A stretch of 64,000 nt of DNA from NCBI GenBank assembly GCA_009773205.1, contig WPAE01000006.1, positions 1 through 64,000 of the forward strand. Direction: 5' to 3'. How positions within the stretch are numbered: the first letter of the stretch is position 1; every line of letters begins with the position of its first letter. The translations under genes and the position numbers were made by a program. The notes under the pieces were generated by a model. It made no database searches. It was not told where the DNA came from and was given only the letters and a program-made list of their open reading frames with translations. This DNA is from Ignavibacteria bacterium (GTDB lineage Bacteria; Bacteroidota; Ignavibacteria; Ignavibacteriales; Melioribacteraceae). Of this stretch, positions 7,524 through 17,173 are shown in pieces.

Positions 7524-7978
7524 AGCCAAACAGGCAATAGAGAATTAATTGCTTAAAATAAAATTCTACAATATCATTTATGGGAGAGCTACGTACAAGA
7601 ATCACAGATGGGCTTGCTAAAATAATATCAAGAATAAAACAGCTTCCATCGGGACTATTATAATTTTAATAGACAATTAATGCTCTTGAAATAATACGTG
7701 AAGCATAATTGCTTTAGCAATCACTTTGTTTTAGAAATTTAAGTACTATATTTTCTTTCGTCCCCGGTCAGTTTTTATACCGGTTGGATCTTGCCTAAGA
7801 AAGAAACAAGAATTGGAATAAGTACTGACATATTAAAAGAGCTATTACAAGAAACATCTGAATAATTAATCTATTGTCACACTGAGTCAGTCGCCCGCCT
7901 GATGAGCTGACGCAACGTCCGCCTCGGCAAGTCGAAGGCGAGACGGGAGACAGGAAGTGTGGCAATTTCGTTTTTAGT

Positions 7979-8005
7979 GTCATGGTTCGACAAGCTCACC
8001 ATGAC
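7979..8005. repeat. Short palindrome GTCATGGT-tcgacaagctc-ACCATGAC
   Basis: 8-bp perfect inverted repeat next to a P1-like GC-rich repeat cluster at 7891-7955. Confidence 0.45.
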
Positions 8006-8036
8006 TTAGCGTAAATATTTCAGATGTTTCTACAAA

Positions 8037-8516
8037 TTACTCGCTTTTCTTTCGGTTCTGCTTATCTGCTAATTTTTCTCTCACTTCACGGCGGAAGCGC
8101 TCTTCAAAAGTCATTAATTGCAGCACTTGCTTTGGCGAAATTAGGTTAGACAACGACTTGTAGTAATGTCTTTTTTCTTTAAATATTTTTGCCTCAAGCT
8201 CAAAAACTTCTTCAACTTTATCATTAAATTTTTTTTGATTTTCACTTTCATCCTCTTTTAGTAAATCTTGAGTAGAGTCTATAAAGTCGCGGCGTTTTTG
8301 AAGAAGCTCGTGCATCTTTTGTAAGTATTCTTTTCTTCTCGCAAAAAACCGGATTGATTGTTCTTCGCTAAGGTCTAACAACTTTATCAGCCTTGCGTTT
8401 TCCATCTGCTCAATTTTTTCGAGTGTTGCTGGGTCTGCCTGCCTTCGCATTCCTTGAGCATTAATAAAAACAAGTGGAATAAATAAGAAAAATAAAACAC
8501 GTACGATTTTCATCAT
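8037..8516 (-). CDS. Spy/CpxP-like periplasmic protein
   Basis: Signal peptide; coiled, charged LSEEQ...RRKEYL...KRRDFID pattern. Confidence 0.6.
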   Translation of the reverse strand: MMKIVRVLFFLFIPLVFINAQGMRRQADPATLEKIEQMENARLIKLLDLSEEQSIRFFARRKEYLQKMHELLQKRRDFIDSTQDLLKEDESENQKKFNDKVEEVFELEAKIFKEKRHYYKSLSNLISPKQVLQLMTFEERFRREVREKLADKQNRKKSE

Positions 8517-8526
8517 ACACTCCTAA

Positions 8527-9129
8527 TTAATAATTCTTTTGTACAATTTTAGAGTAAATATTTGCCAATTCTTCATTAGATAGTTGCTGAGCAGAAAGCA
8601 TTTCATCATTTACCGGGTAATCATAAACTGCTAAGATTCTATTTTTAGTCGGCTCATCATAATTAAGTTCTTGGCTTTCATATTTACCGTTAAGTGTTTT
8701 GAATATACTGTTTACATCAAGATCAAGATCTGTAATATATTTAGAAGATAATATTTCATCATCTATGTTATTAACTATTTCATTTAGCATATCAGAGTTT
8801 GATTTGTCTGTGTTAAAACCAGATTTTACGAAGACAATACCTGCAATAACAACTGCGGCAATAGTTGGCAGACCAAAAGCCAAACGTGGCAGAAGTTTAC
8901 TTTTTACAGGTTTTGCAATTCGGCTTCTTACTTTTGGTAGAAGCAGGCTAAAATATCTTTCATCTACTTCAGTATCAGCAATTGTAAAATCGTTTAACTT
9001 ATCTCTAAGTAAGTTAAGTTCACTCGTTAAATAAGAATTTGTTTTTAACTCTCTTTCAAAATCACTTTTGTCCTTCTCATCCATTAAGTCAGAAAGATAC
9101 TTCATGATTCTTTCGCTATTGGCGTTCAT
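8527..9129 (-). CDS. Anti-sigma factor-like protein
   Basis: Single TM segment (LAFGLPTIAAVVIAGIVFV), overlaps the ECF sigma gene by 14 nt. Confidence 0.6.
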   Translation of the reverse strand: MNANSERIMKYLSDLMDEKDKSDFERELKTNSYLTSELNLLRDKLNDFTIADTEVDERYFSLLLPKVRSRIAKPVKSKLLPRLAFGLPTIAAVVIAGIVFVKSGFNTDKSNSDMLNEIVNNIDDEILSSKYITDLDLDVNSIFKTLNGKYESQELNYDEPTKNRILAVYDYPVNDEMLSAQQLSNEELANIYSKIVQKNY

Positions 9130-9700
9130 TAGTTTTCTCCAGCACCTTTTTTATAGCATGAAAATAATTTGCTTTTAAACCGCCTACACTTTTGCCTGTA
9201 ATTTCAGAAATTTCTTCGTAAGATAACTGCTCAAAATTCCGCATCACAAAAACCTGCCGTTGTTTAACAGGCAAAGTATCTAAAACTTTTCTTACCTTTT
9301 CAAGTTTTTCTTTATTTACCAAATCATTAACTATATCAACATTGCTTCGTATTTCAATTTCATTTTCTTCATCATTAACCGAAAAGAAATTTTTAACTTT
9401 TCTTTTTCTAATTTGGTTCAAACTTCTTGTAGTAACAATTCTATAAATCCAAGTAAACAAATTAGATTGAAAATTGAAACTCTTCAGTTTTTTGTACATA
9501 ACAATAAGAACTTCCTGTGTAACTTCATCCGCATCCAAATGATTTCCAAGCATCTGCCGCGCGTGCCAATAAATCCTTTTCTGATATCTTCTGACAATCT
9601 CGTTGAATGCTTGTTCTGAGCCTCCAAGAAATTGTTTGACCAGATCATAATCTGCGTCTTGAACCATAATCCTATTTTCTCTTATTGGATTGACAGGCAA
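9116..9700 (-). CDS. RNA polymerase ECF sigma factor
   Basis: FNEIVRRYQKRIYWHARQMLGNHLDADEVTQEVLIVMYKKL...LPVKQRQVFVMRNFEQLSYEEISEITGKSVGGLK. Confidence 0.93.
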   Translation of the reverse strand: MPVNPIRENRIMVQDADYDLVKQFLGGSEQAFNEIVRRYQKRIYWHARQMLGNHLDADEVTQEVLIVMYKKLKSFNFQSNLFTWIYRIVTTRSLNQIRKRKVKNFFSVNDEENEIEIRSNVDIVNDLVNKEKLEKVRKVLDTLPVKQRQVFVMRNFEQLSYEEISEITGKSVGGLKANYFHAIKKVLEKTNERQ

Positions 9701-9853
9701 ACAAGTTAAATGGTTTAAAAACTCTTTGTGCTGAGAATTAATTGCTATTTGTAAAACTTATGTGCTTCACAGATAATTTAAACCAAGACAAATAAGACGA
9801 TGTCAAATTAGCAAAAGATCAAAACAAACAGTACATAAACAAAGAGGATATAA

Positions 9854-10384
9854 ATGAAAAAAGTTGCTTTATTATTTGCTGCGTTTGTGTTTTTGGCACA
9901 AACCGTTTCTGCTAAAAACTTAGACAAGCCATGCGCGCGCAAAGAAGGTAAAGGCATTGTAAAAGCTCTAAAGCTTACATCTGATCAAGAAAAGAAATTT
10001 GATGACATCAATATAAATCATCAAAAAGCAATGGTTGATGTTAGAGCAAAAATCGAAAAAAATCAAATTGAACTCAAGAGCATGTTAAAAGAGGGCAATA
10101 TTGATGAGAAAAAACTGCTTCAGCTTACAAACGAAAACAGCAAGATGAAAGCAGAGATGAAAGAAGCCGGTATTGAGAAATGGATTGAGATTAATAAGAT
10201 GTTGGATAAAGATCAGAAAGAAGTTTGGGCTAAGCATTTAGCAAAATTTGCAGGCAGCGCCAAAATGATGAAAGATAAAATTAAAGCTGAAGCCAAATAT
10301 TTTTTCAAGAAACAGGGCGTGCGTAAAAAAATGATGGAGCATAAAGATTCGTGCTGCGAATTGACGAAAGAGAGCTCAAAATAA
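9854..10384 (+). CDS. Spy/CpxP-like periplasmic protein
   Basis: Signal peptide, LKLTSDQEKKFDDININHQKAMVDVRAKIEKNQIELKSMLKE. Confidence 0.6.
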   Translation: MKKVALLFAAFVFLAQTVSAKNLDKPCARKEGKGIVKALKLTSDQEKKFDDININHQKAMVDVRAKIEKNQIELKSMLKEGNIDEKKLLQLTNENSKMKAEMKEAGIEKWIEINKMLDKDQKEVWAKHLAKFAGSAKMMKDKIKAEAKYFFKKQGVRKKMMEHKDSCCELTKESSK

Positions 10385-10405
10385 TCTTCTTATGTATTTA
10401 AAAAC

Positions 10406-10437
10406 AAAAGCCCCGCTTGTTCAGCAGGGCTTTTTTA
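10406..10437 (+). terminator. Rho-independent terminator
   Basis: AAAAGCCCcGC-ttgttca-GCaGGGCTTTTTT between convergent genes. Confidence 0.7.
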
Positions 10438-10457
10438 ATTTCCACCGTAAAACAAAA

Positions 10458-12320
10458 TTACTTCAACAACAACATCTTTCTTGTTTGGTTAAAGCTGCCT
10501 GCTTCTATTCTGTAGAAGTAAACACCGCTGCTTAAATTAGATGCGTTCCAATCAAAAGAATATGAGCCAGCTTTCAACTGCTTGTTTACAAGTGTTGCTA
10601 CTTCTTGTCCCAATACGTTGAAAACTTTTAAGCTGACATTTTCATCTGCAGGAATAGCAAATTTAATCTTTGTTGTTGGGTTAAACGGATTCGGATAATT
10701 TTGATCCAAAGAGAACTTAGTTGGAATTCCCGTTTCAAGTTCTTGAATATTTGTTGGATTATATCCAGTCGGGAATGTTTCAACTTGATCAGATTTATCT
10801 GCTTTAGGTGTCCATTTATCAAGTGGAGCCGTGTAAGGTTGAACGAATTTGTTTTTACCTGTCATTGCTATAAATCTTACACGGTAAGCATTTTTACCAA
10901 ATGAAGAAGGTTCCTCACCCCAACTTTTGTCTGCTGCTCTTAAAAATCTGTAACGATACTCAAAAGCATTAAAGCCTGGAGTCTTAACAGTAAGAGTACC
11001 TTCATAAATTCTATCGCCGTCTGGATCTGTTAATTCAAAGTTTGTTTGATCGTCTGTATCTCTCCATCCCATAAGCTTTGTAAATAATGGCTGCTCGGAA
11101 ATCCAGTACAACTTATCGGCAGCCTTCATTGGGGTACCTTCTTTTGTTGGATCGAAAGCATCCCTCATATCTACACGGAATCTGATTGAAACCGGCGCTG
11201 TAAGAACATAACCTGGATAAACATCATCGTAAAATACTTTAGGTGTTTCCTGATTACCAATACCTCTATAAGTGAATTCGCGGTTACCGCCGCCTGTAGA
11301 GAGTGGTCTCTCCCATCCATCGGTCCAGCCTGCAGTATCTTTTTTAGCAACAAAGAATTTGTATGAGTTAATGGAGTTTACTTCGTATTTAACAAAGCCA
11401 ACAGGTAAGAACCAGAATGTTGGTAGTAAGAAATCTTGAATCATTACAGAACGGTCTTTATCAGAATCGCTCCATCCGTTAAACCCGCCGCGTACTTGAA
11501 GACCATCAACAGCAGGGTTGTAAACTTTTAGCTGTTCTAGAACAGACATATCTACATAGAAGGAAACTGTTCCATCTTTAAGTTGAACGTTCGGATTAAC
11601 ATCGTTGAAAAATCTTTCAACTTTGTTAGTTCCATCAAGAATTACTGCGGTTTTGTTAGGATCGCCTTCCCAAGTTGTTCCGTTGGCTTTATTTCCGTAT
11701 AAGAATTTGTAGTTGATTTTAATAGCGGATTTAATTGTATCAATAGTTGCTGTGTAGATCGAATCGCCATCAGCATCTGTTAACTCGGTTAAAGTTGTGC
11801 TCCAACCATTAAAATCTCCGGCAACAAAAACTTTTCCGGGAAGAGGAACCTTTAACAGGTCGCCTTGCTTCAAAGGCAATTTCATATTTGCACGGAACTC
11901 AACAACAGATTTTACACCTGTAGCAACTTGATCATTATACCAAAACTCTTCCGTTTTATTTGTTGCAGGCGCAACATACTTACGGTCGGTAGATTCATCT
12001 TTCCCATCCCAGCCTGTTCCAATATTAAACTTGAAGAAATACTCTTTTCCAGCATCAAGTTCCAGCGTTTTACTATACCATTCTTTATTGGCATCGGCTG
12101 TTAAAATTTTTGTAGTGTTTGCAGGCGGCTCGTTAAGCCAATTATGAAATGAGCCGGGTATTGATACTACATCTTTTGCAGGGTCAAATTTGCCTAAAAG
12201 TGTTTGTACTTTCATATTCACCTTGAAAGTAATTTGTACTTTTTGAGCAAGTATTGGTGTTACAAAAAATGCTGTTAAAAGAACTAGTAAACCTAGTTTT
12301 TTCATGTGTGCCTCCATCAT
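10458..12320 (-). CDS. T9SS type A sorting domain protein with repeated starch-binding-like E-set/CBM domains
   Basis: Repeated VSIPGSFHNWLNEP / VFVAGDFNGWSTTLTEL modules and C-terminal FSLDQNYPNPFNPTTKIKFAIP...GVYFYRIEAGSFNQTRKMLLLK. Confidence 0.88.
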   Translation of the reverse strand: MMEAHMKKLGLLVLLTAFFVTPILAQKVQITFKVNMKVQTLLGKFDPAKDVVSIPGSFHNWLNEPPANTTKILTADANKEWYSKTLELDAGKEYFFKFNIGTGWDGKDESTDRKYVAPATNKTEEFWYNDQVATGVKSVVEFRANMKLPLKQGDLLKVPLPGKVFVAGDFNGWSTTLTELTDADGDSIYTATIDTIKSAIKINYKFLYGNKANGTTWEGDPNKTAVILDGTNKVERFFNDVNPNVQLKDGTVSFYVDMSVLEQLKVYNPAVDGLQVRGGFNGWSDSDKDRSVMIQDFLLPTFWFLPVGFVKYEVNSINSYKFFVAKKDTAGWTDGWERPLSTGGGNREFTYRGIGNQETPKVFYDDVYPGYVLTAPVSIRFRVDMRDAFDPTKEGTPMKAADKLYWISEQPLFTKLMGWRDTDDQTNFELTDPDGDRIYEGTLTVKTPGFNAFEYRYRFLRAADKSWGEEPSSFGKNAYRVRFIAMTGKNKFVQPYTAPLDKWTPKADKSDQVETFPTGYNPTNIQELETGIPTKFSLDQNYPNPFNPTTKIKFAIPADENVSLKVFNVLGQEVATLVNKQLKAGSYSFDWNASNLSSGVYFYRIEAGSFNQTRKMLLLK

Positions 12321-12376
12321 TTTGTTTGTTATGGAATATTATTTATTGTGGTGGAAAATATCATTTTTATCCTTAA

Positions 12377-13399
12377 TTAAAAACCTAACATTACACCAAA
12401 ACTGTGCATGTTATCTAAGTACTTCAACTTTTGATAAGCGTAATCAACCGAAATTCTAAAGAAGCCAAGTCCATCATATTTAATTCCGGCTCCTAAAGTT
12501 AAGCCTTCTTGTGTATCTTTTAAGAAAAGAGTTTTATAACCGCCTCTAAGAGAAATCAGATTATTAAACATAGAAATCTCGCCGCCAACATTTACCCACT
12601 GGTTATTATCATTTGGATGAATTGCATCAACTGCAATAGTAAATCTGTGCTCATCCAAAATAGAAAAATCGCGTGCAATGCCAACTTGCAGGCGCAGCGG
12701 CAATTCAAATTGATCTGTTTTATAGTATGCATCAATTGTTTGGTTATTGCCTGCTCTTGTTGGGTCGGGATCGTGGCGGATGAGTAAGTCATCGCCTGCC
12801 ATCTGCATTTTAGAACCATAGTTAGAAATGCTTGAGGCAAATTTAATACCATAGAAAGGCGTGTTGAAAACAGTTCCAATATCAAAGCCAATACCATCGG
12901 CAGATGAATTAAAAATATCTTCGCGGATATATTTTATATTGAAGCCTACAGCAAAGTCTTGAGTTATAAAACGTGAATACGTTAAAGTAAAAGCATAACT
13001 GCCGGCATCAAATTTTTCGCCTGTTCCATCCGGAAAGTACTCGGAAGTTACATCCATCTCTCCAATATTTAAAGAAGTTACACTGGCTCCAAATGTTCCT
13101 ATACTTCCAGCAGGGAAAACAATTCCAAAATAGTTTACGTTTATATCGGCAAACATTCTTGTGTAAGTAAACAAAGTTTGCACTTCGTTTACATTAGCAA
13201 TGCCTGCAGGATTCCAGTACATAGCAGAAACATCGTTAGCAGATGCGGCATAAGCGCCGCCCATTGCATTAGCTCTTGGACCAACTCCAATGCTAAGAAA
13301 TTTGGCTGCAGTAGTGCCTGTTTTAGTAACTTGCTGAGCCAGAATTGGCTGCAGTAAAGCAGCAGCCAACAAGACCATTATTATTTTTTTATTTAACAC
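12377..13399 (-). CDS. PorV/PorQ-like outer-membrane protein
   Basis: TAAKFLSIGVGPRANAMGGAYAASANDVSAMYWNPAGIANV... Confidence 0.85.
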   Translation of the reverse strand: MLNKKIIMVLLAAALLQPILAQQVTKTGTTAAKFLSIGVGPRANAMGGAYAASANDVSAMYWNPAGIANVNEVQTLFTYTRMFADINVNYFGIVFPAGSIGTFGASVTSLNIGEMDVTSEYFPDGTGEKFDAGSYAFTLTYSRFITQDFAVGFNIKYIREDIFNSSADGIGFDIGTVFNTPFYGIKFASSISNYGSKMQMAGDDLLIRHDPDPTRAGNNQTIDAYYKTDQFELPLRLQVGIARDFSILDEHRFTIAVDAIHPNDNNQWVNVGGEISMFNNLISLRGGYKTLFLKDTQEGLTLGAGIKYDGLGFFRISVDYAYQKLKYLDNMHSFGVMLGF

Positions 13400-13432
13400 G
13401 ATTTGCTCCTTAAAATTTTTCGTCCATTTACA

Positions 13433-16400
13433 TTATTTAATTATTGCAAACTTTCCAATTTTCTCACCAATACCTGGAGCCGTTATGTGATAAACATAAA
13501 TTCCGTATGCAACATTTAACTTATCCTTTGTTAACATTTTCCACTCTGCCGCACCTTCATTAAACGGACTGTCGTGCTCAATTACATCAACTAATTCACC
13601 ATTTATCGTAAATATTCTTATAGTACACTTACTTGGTAAGTGAGTAAAGTGGAGCGAGCGAGGACCTCTTCCGCTGGCGTAAGGGTTTTTTGGTTCCCAG
13701 AGTGCGCTTGCAACGTATGGATTTGGAACAACTTTAATTTTATCCATATCTTTTTTTGCTTTATCAACATCTATGAACGCTTTCTTTGCAGCAAACCTAA
13801 ACTTATCGGAAGACAAGAATGGTTTTTTCAGTTTAAGTTCTATCTTATCGCCTTTAGCTGGTAAGCGAGTTCCCGCAGTTGGATCTGGTGTATCAAACAA
13901 ATAGAACCACCAAGTAAAGACAAGCGCGCCTTTGTTATCCGGTTCTAGAAAAACAATTCTATCTCGGCGGGCGCCATTAACAGAAAATATTCCGTCTGTT
14001 CCATCAACTTCTAAAAATGCAAAATCAATAAACTTTTGGGTACTAATATTGAACACCTTAAAGTTTACAGGCTTAGCAGGAAACGTATTAGCGCCAAGTT
14101 TAATTTCTTTAGAAGTACCGAAGCCAACATCGCCAAATTCTATTCTATAATCATTAGGTCGTTCCTCGCCTAAAAATCCACCAGTTGCTTGAAATTTCTC
14201 AAAACGATAATCAACAATTTTGGGGTCATTCCAAACGGCAGTTGTTCTATCTAATTCTACTCTTGCTTCATTTCTAAATTTAAGTCTAAAGCCATCAACT
14301 AATGGCTGCTCAAAATCTGCGGCTAAGTTCTTACTCTTATTAATTATAGTCTTGTTTGATGTAGAGTCTCTTAAAGTCCAATTTTTTGTTGTAAGAGTAT
14401 CTGGCTGTCCAACTCGTTTTGAAACTTTAATTGTATCTTCAAAAGTGATGTGATAAACATGACCTTCTTTAATTTTGTTCAAATCAATTATTTCGTAAGC
14501 AATATTGCCGCTTGTAGTTCCTTGAACTAATTGAACTTTTCCTAAAGTAGGACCAACGAAACCTGCTGCCGGAGCTTCAGGCTTAACGCGTGCTACATTT
14601 TGTCCAAGCTTAACAGAACCGTCAGGCAGTAATGATAATCTGATTGGAGACTCAGACGGTGCAATATTACCTGCTTTATAACCAAAATCGTAAGCTACAA
14701 CAGCATAATAATAAGTAAATCCGTTCTGCACAGTAGAATCAACAAAAGTATGTTTTAATCCGGTATCATCACCTAAATAATATTTTACGCCATCAATTCC
14801 AACAGGATCGAAGCCGGTAATTCCATTTTTCAAATCGAATTGAGCTATAGGAGTTTTAAACTGTTTAACTCCAAAGCCGTTTGTAATATTTTCTGCATCT
14901 CTAAAAGCGGCATCGGAAGCTCTGTAGATTTTATAACCTTCAAAGTCTTTACCAATACCTCCAATTGCGTCAATGTACTGGTCGAACGAACTTTCGGCTA
15001 CATCATCCCAGTATAAAGTAACGCGGTTATTTCCTGGTACGGCTGTTAGAGTAGGTGTTAACGGAGCATTAGCAAAACGATAATCGTTATTGTAAGTTTC
15101 TTGAGCACGCACTCTTTTACGCAATATTTCATTCTTTCTGTACGTTCCATTTGGGTCAGGTACGGGTCCGTTAGAAAACAAAACAGCAATAGAGATAGGT
15201 TCTGATTGCCCTGCCCTAAGCGGAAACAGTCCGCATGAAACAAACAGATCGTACTCGCCAGCAACAACTTCTTGTGGATCGTAAAATTTACCTGGTATCA
15301 TAAAATCGAACCACATTTGAGCATCGCTGTTAATATTTAAACCGCCTGCAGGAACATAATCTGCATTAGTAATACCAATTTGATCTGTTTCGTAAACATC
15401 TGTAACATCAATGTTAGGCTCACCTGGTAAACCAAATCTAGCTCCGCTTGTTGGCTTGCCATCGTTCTCACCTTCATCGCCAGTATCAGGAACTCCATCA
15501 AGTCCAACATCATCGCGTAACGGATCCCAATCATAATCATTATCAATTCCATCATCTCTTGCTTCATCAATCATAACATCTATGCCTTCATCAATATCTT
15601 CATCTATTGCGCCGTCATTATTGTTATCAATTCCGTCTGCATACTTTTTGCCTAAAGAAGCCGCTGTAAGGTTGTACAGCACAATTTTTTCATTCACTCT
15701 ATATCGGTAGAAAGGGGCATCTTTAGCTGCTTGATCAATCATAGCTTGAGTTACTACAGGAGAGCCAGTTTCTCCATCTCCATCATTGTCAATACCATCT
15801 TTAAATGGTAAACCTAAATCATCGGCACCAACACCAATCAAATGTACCTGCCCTTTTTGAAAAGCATCAAGCGGCGGCCATATATTCCATTTATTACCTG
15901 TCTTTGAAGCTATATCTACCATTTCTTGAGTTACTAAAGGAGAATTCTTTTCTACTTCAAATCTAGGACGTTTAGAAGTCCACGCAGCAGATACAGGTTG
16001 AGCAATTCTGTCTGCGTAAGTAACTCCTCTTTGCGTGCCAAAAGGAATATGCGTTTCATTTTCGTCAATCAATCCATTACCATTGTCATCAACACCGTTA
16101 TCGGGAATCTCACCTTCAATCATGGCTTTAGTTACCAATGGACCTGCTTCAGGAGAATCGCCATCGTTGTCAATTCTGTCAAGTGCATTTCCAGGAGTTT
16201 CCAAAAAAGCCACAGCAACCATACCAACCGGGTCGCTTCCAAAATCTGGAGCGCGGTGATCGCTGTCTCTTGACCATGCAATATCCTGTATCAGATCGAA
16301 CTCAGAAATATCATCTTGCGAATCTCCGTTGCCGCCAACAAAATCTGCATACCAAAGAGTAACACCAACTTTATTAATGTCTTTTGTTCCATCGTTCTTA

Positions 16401-17107
16401 ATTGTATGCAAGAAAAAGAGAGCGTCTTCAACAAGAACTTGAGACCACGCAAGCGCTCTTACATCCATTAAAATACCTAATCCTTTTCGTGATAAATCAG
16501 TATCATCGGGAAAGTAATTTACGTAGCGGTCATATCTATCATCAGAAGTTCTGTAAAACATTTCTTGATCGGCATTAAAAATATTTTTGCCGAAGTAACC
16601 ATTCCAAGATCCTTTCCAGCCTGGGTCAACTTCATCAGTCATTCTATCAGGCCACGAACTTGGCCAAGTATCTTTATCCACACTTGTAGCAATTTGGTTT
16701 TCGTTAGTCCTCATGTTAGGAATGCTGTATCCAGGAGTCGGTTCAAAATTCCAAGATTTTCCTTCTGGGGATCTTCGATAGTTAGGCACAACAATTGGGT
16801 GCTGAATTTCATTTTTGTTATCAGTTACTTCTCCGCCAACTAACACTCCCAATAAAGCAAGGTAAACTTGCCCGGTGTTTTTGGGCCACTCATACGGGGT
16901 TTGAATCGCAATAGGAAAACTACCGGATTCTCTGCCTGATAAACCAAAATTGAAAACCGAAGTTCTAATTTTGTTTCCCTCCATTTGCCCTTTAGCGCGT
17001 TTTGCAGGGTCGCCCCTTTCTTTGCCAGGCTTATATTGAGCATCAACATTAGCCGTCATTATCATCGCGATGAAAATTATCATCAACATTTTTAATGCTC
17101 TATTCAT
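13433..17107 (-). CDS. Large secreted protein with D-rich Ca-binding-like repeats and T9SS-like C-terminus
   Basis: Repeats DNDGDGETG, DNNNDGAIDEDIDEG; C-terminal VVPNPYVAS...IFTINGELVDVIEHD...GIYVYHI. Confidence 0.8.
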   Translation of the reverse strand: MNRALKMLMIIFIAMIMTANVDAQYKPGKERGDPAKRAKGQMEGNKIRTSVFNFGLSGRESGSFPIAIQTPYEWPKNTGQVYLALLGVLVGGEVTDNKNEIQHPIVVPNYRRSPEGKSWNFEPTPGYSIPNMRTNENQIATSVDKDTWPSSWPDRMTDEVDPGWKGSWNGYFGKNIFNADQEMFYRTSDDRYDRYVNYFPDDTDLSRKGLGILMDVRALAWSQVLVEDALFFLHTIKNDGTKDINKVGVTLWYADFVGGNGDSQDDISEFDLIQDIAWSRDSDHRAPDFGSDPVGMVAVAFLETPGNALDRIDNDGDSPEAGPLVTKAMIEGEIPDNGVDDNGNGLIDENETHIPFGTQRGVTYADRIAQPVSAAWTSKRPRFEVEKNSPLVTQEMVDIASKTGNKWNIWPPLDAFQKGQVHLIGVGADDLGLPFKDGIDNDGDGETGSPVVTQAMIDQAAKDAPFYRYRVNEKIVLYNLTAASLGKKYADGIDNNNDGAIDEDIDEGIDVMIDEARDDGIDNDYDWDPLRDDVGLDGVPDTGDEGENDGKPTSGARFGLPGEPNIDVTDVYETDQIGITNADYVPAGGLNINSDAQMWFDFMIPGKFYDPQEVVAGEYDLFVSCGLFPLRAGQSEPISIAVLFSNGPVPDPNGTYRKNEILRKRVRAQETYNNDYRFANAPLTPTLTAVPGNNRVTLYWDDVAESSFDQYIDAIGGIGKDFEGYKIYRASDAAFRDAENITNGFGVKQFKTPIAQFDLKNGITGFDPVGIDGVKYYLGDDTGLKHTFVDSTVQNGFTYYYAVVAYDFGYKAGNIAPSESPIRLSLLPDGSVKLGQNVARVKPEAPAAGFVGPTLGKVQLVQGTTSGNIAYEIIDLNKIKEGHVYHITFEDTIKVSKRVGQPDTLTTKNWTLRDSTSNKTIINKSKNLAADFEQPLVDGFRLKFRNEARVELDRTTAVWNDPKIVDYRFEKFQATGGFLGEERPNDYRIEFGDVGFGTSKEIKLGANTFPAKPVNFKVFNISTQKFIDFAFLEVDGTDGIFSVNGARRDRIVFLEPDNKGALVFTWWFYLFDTPDPTAGTRLPAKGDKIELKLKKPFLSSDKFRFAAKKAFIDVDKAKKDMDKIKVVPNPYVASALWEPKNPYASGRGPRSLHFTHLPSKCTIRIFTINGELVDVIEHDSPFNEGAAEWKMLTKDKLNVAYGIYVYHITAPGIGEKIGKFAIIK

Positions 17108-17173
17108 TTATTTCTCCTCTTTATAATCTCTTGTTTTAGTCCGCAGAAAAAATTTTCTAATAGCGGAAACCAC

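Noticed and set aside
7795-7983. 62-aa minus-strand ORF with cysteines (STCRGGRCVSSSGG)
   Set aside because: Derived from GC-rich repeat sequence at 7891-7955; no coding support.
15058-15570. Minus-strand alternative-frame ORFs inside the 1224-aa gene
   Set aside because: Alternative frames of a clearly coding gene; Met/Leu-rich compositions typical of out-of-frame translation.
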